Below, piece by piece: positions 1-4,346 of a DNA stretch of 5,014 bases. Made by a program: the position numbers and the translations under genes. Location of the stretch: the NCBI GenBank assembly GCA_022707665.1, contig JAKJAE010000243.1, positions 1 through 5,014 of the forward strand, read 5' to 3'. The notes under the pieces were generated by a model. The model worked only from the letters and a program-made list of their open reading frames with translations, made no database searches and was not told where the DNA came from. Source of the stretch: Chloroflexota bacterium. GTDB taxonomy: Bacteria; Chloroflexota; Anaerolineae; B4-G1; SLSP01. The stretch's first letter is position 1. Each line of letters starts with the position of its first letter.

Positions 1-1
1 G

Positions 2-547
2 ATGTCGGATATCGGTAGCCTCAAGATTGCCCAGGTCGGCGGCTTCAGTATCGACGGTGGCACCTTCATCTACCCCTTCACCTTCACGCTGCGCGACGTC
101 GTCCACAAGCTCCTTGGGCGCAATGCGGCGCGCACGCTGGTCGTCGCTGCTGCGGCGATCAACCTGCTGATGGCGCTCTTCTTTGCTTTCCTGGCCCGCT
201 TGCCCGCAGATCCGGCCTGGCCCCTGCAGGAAGCGTTTGCTGCGGTCCTGAACCCGGTCTGGCGCATTGTGCTTGCGAGCATCGTCGCCGAGGTCGTCAG
301 TGAACTGCTCGATACCGAGATCTATCACCTCTGGGTGAACCGGATCACGCGGTGTTATCAGTGGGCGCGGGTCCTGGTCAGCAATAGCCTGAGCGTGCCT
401 GTGGATAGCCTGATCTTCGTGTGGATCGCCTTTGGCGGCGTGCTGCCGACTGCCGTCGTCTGGTCGATCTTCTGGGCCAATTTGCTGATCAAGGGCGCGA
501 CGACGCTGATCAGCCTTCCGGGCATTTACCTCGTCAGAGAAGGATGA
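2..547 (+). CDS. Queuosine precursor transporter, YhhQ/DUF165 family (5' end cut by window edge)
   Basis: This is an integral membrane protein of the vitamin-uptake-transporter-like YhhQ/DUF165 family. Known members import queuosine precursors (preQ0/preQ1) used to modify GUN-anticodon tRNAs. Visible family features are a G-T-F-I-Y-P-F-T-F-T-L-R-D block at residues 20-32, a S-E-L-L-D-T segment at 100-105, and R-V-L-V-S-N-S-L-S-V-P-V-D-S-L-I-F at 123-139. Hydrophobic spans lie at about 44-65, 84-103, 131-153 and 155-176. The ATG at position 2 is probably internal. Family proteins are usually about 215-250 residues with one more N-terminal helix, and M-S-D-I-G-S-L-K-I-A resembles the end of that helix. 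So the true start most likely lies left of the window. It ends 4 bases before era, so the two are probably co-transcribed. The family call is firm; the exact substrate (preQ0, preQ1 or another) is inferred. Confidence 0.88.
   Translation: MSDIGSLKIAQVGGFSIDGGTFIYPFTFTLRDVVHKLLGRNAARTLVVAAAAINLLMALFFAFLARLPADPAWPLQEAFAAVLNPVWRIVLASIVAEVVSELLDTEIYHLWVNRITRCYQWARVLVSNSLSVPVDSLIFVWIAFGGVLPTAVVWSIFWANLLIKGATTLISLPGIYLVREG
536..544 (+). promoter_or_regulatory. Shine-Dalgarno site for era
   Basis: AGAGAAGGA lies inside the last codons of the transporter gene, 7 bases before the ATG at 552. It supports that ATG as the era start and indicates translational coupling to the upstream gene. Confidence 0.7.
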
Positions 548-551
548 TCCT

Positions 552-1697
552 ATGACGCAGTCCAGGAAACGACAGCCGGCGTCTCGACCGGAAGGGGATG
601 ACGACATGGATGACCTGCCCGTGGAGGAGTCTCCTGCGGGCACCGAGTCCTCAGCCGATGCTGACCCTTCAGCCGACGTTGACTCGTCAGCCGATGCTGA
701 GTCCTCAGCCCTGATCGAGCGCTTCCTTGCCGAGAGCGGCGGGTCGGCCGTTCGCGACGGCGAGGTCGAAGCCCCCGAGGATTGGCGGACGGCTGACGTC
801 CCCGAAGGTCACCGTTCGGGTTTCGTCGCCGTGATCGGCCGCCCCAACGTTGGTAAGTCCACGCTGGTCAACGCTCTGGTCGGGCAGAAGATCGCCATCG
901 TTTCGCCCAAGCCGCAGACGACGCGCAACCGCATCACCGGCATCCTCACGGCGCCCGAGTATCAGATGATCTTCATCGATACCCCCGGCATTCACCAAGG
1001 CCCGCCCCATCGCCTCAACAAGATCATGGTCGACCAGGCCGTCAGCGCGATCCCCGATGCTGACGTGATCCTCTTTGTCGTCGATGTCTCGGCGCGACCT
1101 CGCGATGAGGACCGGGCGATCGCAGGCCTGCTCCAGGAGAAGGCTGCGACCCGGCCCGTGTTCTTCGTCCTCAACAAGATGGACCAACTCACCCTGGCGC
1201 AGGCCGAGGCACGCATCCAATCCTATTGGGCGTTGCTGCCGGGCTATGCCGACTCCATCCCCGTCAGCGCGCTCAAGGGGACCAACCTTGACCTGCTGCG
1301 GGACCACATCCTGGCGCGGATGCCCGTGGGCCCGCGCTACTATCCCGGCGACCAGATCACGGACCAGACCGAGCACCAGATCGCGTCCGAGCTGATCCGC
1401 GAGGCCCTCCTGCGGTATACCTACGAGGAGATTCCCCACTCGGCTGCGGTGCTTATCGAGGACTACCACCGGCGCGAGGACGGCGTTTTCCACGTGGGGG
1501 CGACCATCTGGGTGGAGCGCGACTCGCAGAAGGCGATTGTGATCGGTAAGGGCGGGCAGCAGCTCAAGCGCATCGGCACCGAGGCGCGCGCAGAGCTCGA
1601 GCGTCTCATCGGGGGCCGCGTTTTCCTGGAGCTCTGGGTTCAGGTCCAACCTGGCTGGCGGGACCGTGTCGCCCAGCTCCGCGAACTGGGGTACTGA
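552..1697 (+). CDS. era: GTPase Era with long acidic N-terminal extension
   Basis: Era binds the 3' end of 16S rRNA and acts in 30S subunit maturation. All G motifs are intact: G1 G-R-P-N-V-G-K-S at residues 96-103, G2 P-Q-T-T-R-N-R-I at 121-128, G3 D-T-P-G at 143-146, G4 N-K-M-D at 208-211 and G5 S-A-L at 239-241. The C-terminal KH RNA-binding domain includes V-I-G-K-G-G-Q-Q-L-K-R-I-G at 330-342. The core starts near residue 88, so the 381-residue protein is about 80 residues longer than typical Era (about 300). The excess is an acidic, Ser/Ala/Asp-rich and probably disordered N-terminal region. The ATG at 552 has a good ribosome site. A second in-frame ATG at 606 (Met19) also has one (GGAAGGGGA at 590-598), but starting there would still keep the acidic repeat. 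The gene is coupled to the transporter by a 4-base gap. Confidence 0.97.
   Translation: MTQSRKRQPASRPEGDDDMDDLPVEESPAGTESSADADPSADVDSSADAESSALIERFLAESGGSAVRDGEVEAPEDWRTADVPEGHRSGFVAVIGRPNVGKSTLVNALVGQKIAIVSPKPQTTRNRITGILTAPEYQMIFIDTPGIHQGPPHRLNKIMVDQAVSAIPDADVILFVVDVSARPRDEDRAIAGLLQEKAATRPVFFVLNKMDQLTLAQAEARIQSYWALLPGYADSIPVSALKGTNLDLLRDHILARMPVGPRYYPGDQITDQTEHQIASELIREALLRYTYEEIPHSAAVLIEDYHRREDGVFHVGATIWVERDSQKAIVIGKGGQQLKRIGTEARAELERLIGGRVFLELWVQVQPGWRDRVAQLRELGY
648..710 (+). repeat. 18-bp tandem repeat in era coding an acidic hexapeptide
   Basis: There are three full 18-bp units and half of a fourth, in frame with era. They encode SSADAD, PSADVD, SSADAE and SSA (residues 33-53). The units differ at a few bases, mostly at codon positions 1 and 3, so the array is diverged rather than freshly expanded. 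It lies wholly in the N-terminal extension, outside the GTPase core. Confidence 0.9.
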
Positions 1698-1759
1698 GCG
1701 CCCGGCGTCTGCGTGGGGTCCCTGGTCTGCCGCGCACGCCTCACCTACTCGTAAACTCT

Positions 1760-1763
1760 GGAG
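1760..1763 (+). promoter_or_regulatory. Shine-Dalgarno core for the DUF554 gene
   Basis: GGAG within CTGGAGTG lies 6 bases before the ATG at 1770 and supports that start. The 72-bp gap from era has only a weak -10-like TAAACT (1753-1758) and no credible -35 or terminator. Read-through from era is therefore possible. Confidence 0.6.
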
Positions 1764-1769
1764 TGTCCC

Positions 1770-2456
1770 ATGCCTATCGGCTCGCTCGTGAATGCAGCAA
1801 CCGTCATCGTCGGCAGTATCCTTGGCATGTTGGTTCGCCAGCGCCTTCCCGAGCGCATCCGGGGGATCATCTTTCAGGCAGTTGGACTGGCGACCCTTGT
1901 GCTGGGCACCCAGATGGCGCTGCAGGTCGAGGGTGATTTCCTCATCCTCATCTTCAGCCTCATCTTTGGGGGCATCCTTGGCGAGGTGCTCAAGCTAGAT
2001 GTCCGTCTGGACGCGCTCGGTGATGCGCTCAAGGCGCGCATCAAGGTCAAGAACGAGCGCTTCACGGAAGGCCTGGTCACGGCTTTCCTCATCTTCTGCG
2101 TGGGATCGATGACCTTCGTGGGCGCGCTCAACGAGGGACTTACCGGCGACCGTACACTCATTCTGAGCAAGGCGATCCTCGACGGCTTCACGTCGATCGT
2201 GCTGGCGTCGGTCTACGGCGTGGGCGTTCTTTTCAGCGCGCTACCACTCTTCATCGTCCAGGCCGGGCTCACGCTCCTCGCGGCGCAGTTTCAGACCCTC
2301 TTCCCGGACGTCCTGATCCGCCAACTCACTGCCGTGGGGGGGGTGCTGATCCTGGGGATCGGGTTGGGTCTGCTGGAGATCAAGCGCATCAAGACCGTGA
2401 ACCTGCTGCCGGCGCTGGCAGTCGTCATCGTCATGACGATGATCTTCCTGATCTGA
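1770..2456 (+). CDS. DUF554 family membrane protein (YqgA/YdfK-like)
   Basis: This is a 228-residue polytopic membrane protein of the DUF554 family, which includes E. coli YqgA and B. subtilis YdfK. Its molecular function is not established; a transport role is only a guess. Hydrophobic spans lie at about residues 4-22, 33-52, 56-74, 103-120, 137-172 (probably two helices), 184-203 and 208-228. The family signature is clear. An N-terminal G-S-L-V-N-A-A-T-V-I-V-G-S-I-L-G stretch is followed by F-C-V-G-S-M-T-F-V-G-A-L-N-E-G-L at 109-124 with G-D at 126-127. K-A-I-L-D-G-F-T-S-I-V-L-A-S at 134-147 is next, then S-A-L-P at 156-159. The length matches the family (about 225-240), so the protein looks complete. 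A charged loop at about 75-100 is probably cytoplasmic. A strong hairpin terminator follows the stop codon. Confidence 0.93.
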   Translation: MPIGSLVNAATVIVGSILGMLVRQRLPERIRGIIFQAVGLATLVLGTQMALQVEGDFLILIFSLIFGGILGEVLKLDVRLDALGDALKARIKVKNERFTEGLVTAFLIFCVGSMTFVGALNEGLTGDRTLILSKAILDGFTSIVLASVYGVGVLFSALPLFIVQAGLTLLAAQFQTLFPDVLIRQLTAVGGVLILGIGLGLLEIKRIKTVNLLPALAVVIVMTMIFLI

Positions 2457-2476
2457 CCGTGGGCTGATCACAACGC

Positions 2477-2507
2477 AAACGGGGCGATCACGTGGTCGCC
2501 CCGTTTT
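2477..2507 (+). terminator. Intrinsic terminator after the DUF554 gene, possibly bidirectional
   Basis: There is a perfect 11-bp stem, AAACGGGGCGA (2477-2487) with TCGCCCCGTTT (2496-2506), and an 8-base loop. Four Ts (2504-2507) end the right arm in the + direction. It starts 20 bases after the DUF554 stop. Read on the minus strand it lies just past the 3' end of tRNA-Ala(GGC) and could also stop the tRNA transcript, although the T-run on that side is shorter (TTT). Confidence 0.85.
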
Positions 2508-2510
2508 GTG

Positions 2511-2583
2511 TGGACCTGGTGGGATTCGAACCCACGACCCCCACAATGCCATTGTGATGCGCTCCCAGCTGCGCTACAGGCCC
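2511..2583 (-). tRNA. tRNA-Ala (anticodon GGC)
   Basis: A complete 73-base cloverleaf on the minus strand, without encoded CCA. The acceptor stem GGGCCTG/CAGGTCC contains the G3:U70 wobble pair that specifies alanine, and the discriminator is A73. The D stem is GCGC/GCGC. The anticodon arm is TCACA-ATGGCAT-TGTGG, with T33 and anticodon GGC at 34-36, reading GCC and GCU codons. The loop has A32 and U38, the pair known to be conserved in bacterial tRNA-Ala(GGC). The T arm is GTGGG-TTCGAAT-CCCAC. It is the second tRNA of a two-gene transcript, 41 bases after tRNA-Ala(CGC). Confidence 0.96.
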
Positions 2584-2604
2584 ATGTCTTTCTCTTGTAA
2601 GCTT

Positions 2605-2622
2605 CAGGGATTACGCTCCCTG
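2605..2622 (-). other. Small hairpin in the spacer between the two tRNAs
   Basis: CAGGGA (2605-2610) pairs perfectly with TCCCTG (2617-2622) around a 6-base loop. It starts 2 bases after the 3' end of tRNA-Ala(CGC) in the transcript. No T-run follows, so a processing or protective hairpin is more likely than a terminator. The role is inferred. Confidence 0.45.
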
Positions 2623-2624
2623 GA

Positions 2625-2697
2625 TGGAGCTGAAGGGATTCGAACCCTTGACCCCTACAGTGCGATTGTAGTGCTCTCCCAACTGAGCTACAGCCCC
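2625..2697 (-). tRNA. tRNA-Ala (anticodon CGC)
   Basis: A complete 73-base cloverleaf on the minus strand, without encoded CCA (TCC follows A73). The acceptor stem GGGGCTG/CAGCTCC has the alanine-specific G3:U70 pair. The D stem is GCTC/GAGC. The anticodon arm is CTACA-ATCGCAC-TGTAG, with T33 and anticodon CGC at 34-36, reading the GCG codon. The T arm is AAGGG-TTCGAAT-CCCTT. It is the first gene of the tandem tRNA transcript, with its 5' end about 10 bases after the predicted transcription start. Confidence 0.96.
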
Positions 2698-2713
2698 TCA
2701 CCTCGCGACCAGG

Positions 2714-2741
2714 ATTATACCATATCGGTCGAAGTTGACAA
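2714..2741 (-). promoter_or_regulatory. Sigma70-type promoter of the tRNA-Ala pair
   Basis: Read on the minus strand, the -35 is TTGTCA (2741-2736, 5 of 6 consensus), the spacer is 16 bases, and the -10 is a perfect TATAAT (2719-2714). The predicted transcription start is near 2707, giving a leader of about 10 bases before the first tRNA. A strong, near-consensus promoter is usual for stable RNA genes. Confidence 0.82.
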
Positions 2742-2760
2742 GGGCTCGACTTGCGGGCAG

Positions 2761-2821
2761 ACCCTCTGAGCTCTCTGCGCTAAGCCACCATCTGACGCAG
2801 CCGGGGAGCTCAGAGGGTTTT
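2761..2821. terminator. Large hairpin between the tRNA promoter and the 115-residue gene
   Basis: There is a perfect 13-bp stem, ACCCTCTGAGCTC (2761-2773) with GAGCTCAGAGGGT (2806-2818). A nested 5-bp stem sits inside it, CTGCG (2775-2779) with CGCAG (2796-2800). The hairpin starts 11 bases past the stop of the minus-strand gene, as a terminator for it would. However, the T-run (TTTT, 2818-2821) follows on the + strand, and the minus-strand exit reads CTGCCCGC. It may be an imperfect terminator for the minus-strand unit, a barrier for + transcripts, or both. Confidence 0.6.
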
Positions 2822-2829
2822 CGCCTGTG

Positions 2830-3177
2830 CTAGATCGTCGCCGTTACCGGCAGCGTGAGTTGTCCCAGTTCCGGCGCGTTGACCGTCATCTGGATCGTGT
2901 GCTCACCCGCCTCGAGCTGTCCCGGTACGCGGACCTTCAGGACTGCGCCGTACGAGACGTACATGGACGAGTTGGCCTCGCGCACCTTGCCCGCCAACTC
3001 GACCGTCACATCGGCGACCGGCACGTCTTTGCCATCGACGATGAGTTTGGTGATGCCGCTGACCATGCCCGAGTCGATGAGGTTCTTGATCTCGAAGACG
3101 AAGCTTCCTTCCTCGTTGGCCAGACTGCCCTGGACGTACATCTTCTGAAGCGCACTGGACGACATTCCGTAGTACAT
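2830..3177 (-). CDS. Small conserved-looking protein of unknown function, predicted beta-rich
   Basis: A 115-residue soluble protein with no signal peptide or membrane segment. The first 15 residues (M-Y-Y-G-M-S-S-S-A-L-Q-K-M-Y-V) could form a short helix. The rest alternates hydrophobic and polar residues, as in a beta sandwich or Ig-like fold: G-S-F-V-F-E-I-K-N near 24-32, I-T-K-L-I-V-D-G-K near 42-50, and a C-terminal E-H-T-I-Q-M-T-V stretch. I do not firmly recognise it. I have a weak recollection that short proteins of this type are auto-named hydroxymethylglutaryl-CoA reductase, but no catalytic motif of that enzyme is visible and I would not use the name. The start is well set by a perfect AGGAGGT. 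It lies 77 bases downstream of the permease on the same strand, so it is probably co-transcribed with it. Confidence 0.8.
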   Translation of the reverse strand: MYYGMSSSALQKMYVQGSLANEEGSFVFEIKNLIDSGMVSGITKLIVDGKDVPVADVTVELAGKVREANSSMYVSYGAVLKVRVPGQLEAGEHTIQMTVNAPELGQLTLPVTATI

Positions 3178-3181
3178 CGTG

Positions 3182-3188
3182 ACCTCCT
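3182..3188 (-). promoter_or_regulatory. Perfect Shine-Dalgarno site for the 115-residue gene
   Basis: AGGAGGT on the minus strand lies 4 bases before the ATG at 3177. It is the strongest ribosome site in the window. It confirms that the ORF is real and suggests it is translated more strongly than the permease, which lacks a clear site. Confidence 0.85.
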
Positions 3189-3218
3189 GTGTGTTACTGA
3201 AACCCTTGTTTGCCCTCA

Positions 3219-3240
3219 GCGTGCATAATGCAGCTCACGC
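3219..3240 (-). other. Nested palindrome between the permease and the small gene
   Basis: GCGTG (3219-3223) and CACGC (3236-3240) can pair. Overlapping them is TGCATAATGCA (3222-3232), a perfect 5-bp palindrome around one A. The two structures compete. It may be a processing hairpin within the transcript or a protein-binding site. No convincing promoter was found in this 77-bp gap. Confidence 0.3.
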
Positions 3241-3254
3241 ATCGTGCCTACAGC

Positions 3255-4064
3255 CTACACAACCTCGCCGAACTTCCCGCTGTGGTGGCGGAAGAACCAG
3301 TAGCCAAAGATCAAGATGAGGATCGCCGTGACCGCCGTCCGTGAGAGGAAGTCGACGGCCGTGAGGGTACCGTAGTAGAGGATGTCCTGATAGGTGTTGA
3401 TGATCGAAGCCATGGGGTTCAGGCGGAAGATCCAGAGCTGAGGGTTGAACGTGATCCCCAGCAGTGTCACCTGCGCCGGCAACGATTTGACCGGGTAGAT
3501 GACGGGCGTCAGGAAGAACCAGGCCTGCATGCCCACGTCCATCAGCATATGCGTGTCGCGATAGAAGACCTCGAGCGTCGCCAGGATGAGCGCGATCCCG
3601 ATCGCAAAGATCACCTCGATCAGGATGGGGATGGGCAGAAGGAGCACATAAGCGGTGGGCCAGATCCCTGAGAGCGCGGCCAGGATGAAGAAGACCGGGA
3701 GCGCGATCAGGAAGTTCACCAGACTCGAGAGCACGACGGAGATCGGGAGCACCTCGCGCGGGAAATACACCTTCTTGATCAGGCTGGCATTGCTCACCAC
3801 GCTGGGGATGCCCCCCATCACGGCCCCGACGAAGAAGTTCCACGGCAGCATCGCGCTCAGGAACAGGATGTGGTAGTTGGGGAGGTCCTGGCGCTCGTAG
3901 AGTACGCCGAAGACGAAGGTGAAGATGAGCATCATCAGCAGTGGGTTCAGCCACGACCAGACGACGCCCAGCACCGAGTTCTTGTACCGAACCTTCAGGT
4001 CCCGAGAGACCAGGTTGTAGACCAGGTTGCGGTACGACCAGAGTTCCTTGAGCCACTGTCGCAT
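3255..4064 (-). CDS. Polysaccharide-export ABC transporter permease (ABC-2 type, TagG/Wzm family)
   Basis: This is the membrane subunit of an ABC-2 exporter for lipid-linked polysaccharide (O-antigen, teichoic acid or similar) across the cytoplasmic membrane. The length (269 residues) is normal for the family. Hallmarks are R-D-L-K-V-R-Y-K-N-S-V-L-G-V-V-W-S-W-L-N-P-L at 21-42, L-I-K-K-V-Y-F-P-R-E-V-L-P at 95-107 (the probable ATPase-coupling loop) and F-Y-R-D at 167-170, then T-P-V-I-Y-P at 186-191. Predicted membrane spans lie at about 32-55, 66-86, 108-131, 138-165, 178-191 and 243-259. The ATG at 4064 is the only usable start: upstream codons reach a stop at 4083-4085 with no alternative, and it matches the family N-terminus. 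The ribosome site is poor. No ATP-binding partner (TagH/Wzt) is adjacent; the next gene downstream is the 115-residue unknown. The exported polymer cannot be told from sequence. Confidence 0.92.
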   Translation of the reverse strand: MRQWLKELWSYRNLVYNLVSRDLKVRYKNSVLGVVWSWLNPLLMMLIFTFVFGVLYERQDLPNYHILFLSAMLPWNFFVGAVMGGIPSVVSNASLIKKVYFPREVLPISVVLSSLVNFLIALPVFFILAALSGIWPTAYVLLLPIPILIEVIFAIGIALILATLEVFYRDTHMLMDVGMQAWFFLTPVIYPVKSLPAQVTLLGITFNPQLWIFRLNPMASIINTYQDILYYGTLTAVDFLSRTAVTAILILIFGYWFFRHHSGKFGEVV

Positions 4065-4128
4065 AGGGGTAACGGATGCGCCTCAGGTGGAGGGCGCGCG
4101 ATGGGTCATAGTGTTGTTCACGGGCGCG

Positions 4129-4137
4129 ATTATAGCA
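4129..4137 (-). promoter_or_regulatory. Extended -10 promoter for the permease unit
   Basis: On the minus strand TGC-TATAAT (4137-4129) is a perfect -10 with the TGn extension. No good -35 lies 16-18 bases upstream, which is usual for extended -10 promoters. The predicted start is near 4122, giving a leader of about 58 bases before the ATG at 4064. Confidence 0.6.
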
Positions 4138-4171
4138 TTGCTCGGGGAATCGGGATAGGTCGCGGACTCTG

Positions 4172-4224
4172 AGTGCCTGGCACTTGGGCGTCGGAACGCC
4201 TGCGAAGTGCCTGGCACTTGGGCG
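4172..4224. repeat. Two REP-like palindromes, AGTGCC-T-GGCACT core
   Basis: The 19-bp sequence AGTGCCTGGCACTTGGGCG is repeated exactly at 4172-4190 and 4206-4224 (34-bp period). Each holds an inverted repeat around a central T. The second extends to a perfect 7-bp arm (AAGTGCC/GGCACTT, 4205-4219). A short palindrome with a constant tail in a non-coding gap fits repetitive extragenic palindromes. Membership in a genome-wide family is inferred. Confidence 0.75.
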
Positions 4225-4228
4225 GAGA

Positions 4229-4303
4229 GGTGCCGGGGACCGGGGGTCTGCCTTGAGGGCGGTTGCGAGTTCGGCGGGGCCTGCCCTTCAGGTCCCCGGC
4301 ACC
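4229..4303. repeat. 75-bp inverted repeat with 13-bp perfect arms
   Basis: GGTGCCGGGGACC (4229-4241) and GGTCCCCGGCACC (4291-4303) are perfect complements across 49 bases. An inner partial stem (TGAGGGC at 4254-4260 with GCCCTTCA at 4283-4290, one bulge) would extend the structure. The arms share the GTGCC/GGCAC core with the neighbouring palindromes. No T-run follows on either side, so it is not a typical terminator. It may be a REP pair or a tiny non-autonomous element. Confidence 0.75.
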
Positions 4304-4334
4304 GCGGACTCTGAGTGCCGGCAGGTGGCTGGGC

Positions 4335-4340
4335 TATAAT
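4335..4340 (+). promoter_or_regulatory. TATAAT -10 box of the glycosyltransferase gene
   Basis: This is a perfect TATAAT with 6 bases (ACCCCT) between it and the GTG at 4347. The usual distance from -10 to the transcription start would place the start at or next to that GTG, so the mRNA may be leaderless. The -35 is poor (TGAGTG at 4312-4317, 17-base spacer) and lies inside the 17-bp repeat. Confidence 0.6.
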
Positions 4341-4346
4341 ACCCCT

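Larger units (their letters stand above)
4161..4319. repeat. 17-bp direct repeat pair flanking the palindrome cluster
   Basis: CGCGGACTCTGAGTGCC occurs exactly at 4161-4177 and again at 4303-4319, same orientation, 142 bp apart. The copies bracket the other palindromes. The right-hand copy continues as GGCA and so forms TGCCGGCA. It occupies the place where a -35 would lie for the + strand TATAAT at 4335. They look like copies of one repeat family, or the scar of a local duplication. Confidence 0.8.

Noticed and set aside
705..1649. Long minus-strand open frame (314 codons) opposite era
   Set aside because: It is antisense to a fully motif-bearing Era. Its composition is the Arg/Leu/Asp-rich type expected from an antisense frame of a GC-rich gene, and no domain is recognisable.
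2506..2769. Plus-strand open frame over the tRNA genes, and a minus-strand one at 2468-2701
   Set aside because: Both simply translate the tRNA genes and flanks. Similar spurious proteins are commonly predicted over tRNAs.
2761..2818. Possible third tRNA or riboswitch in the large hairpin
   Set aside because: No cloverleaf, T arm or acceptor pairing can be drawn. It folds as one nested hairpin and resembles no riboswitch I know.
2827..3228. Plus-strand open frame (133 codons) opposite the 115-residue gene
   Set aside because: The minus-strand frame has a perfect ribosome site and a sensible hydrophobic pattern, while this one is Arg/Asp/His-rich and has no start signal.
3235..4056. Minus-strand open frame (273 codons) overlapping the permease in another frame
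   Set aside because: The permease frame has clear family motifs and membrane helices. This one is a Pro/Arg/Gly/His-rich shadow with no plausible structure.
4172..4224. CRISPR-like direct repeats
   Set aside because: There are only two copies, the spacing is 15 bases, the repeat is palindromic throughout, and no cas genes are present.
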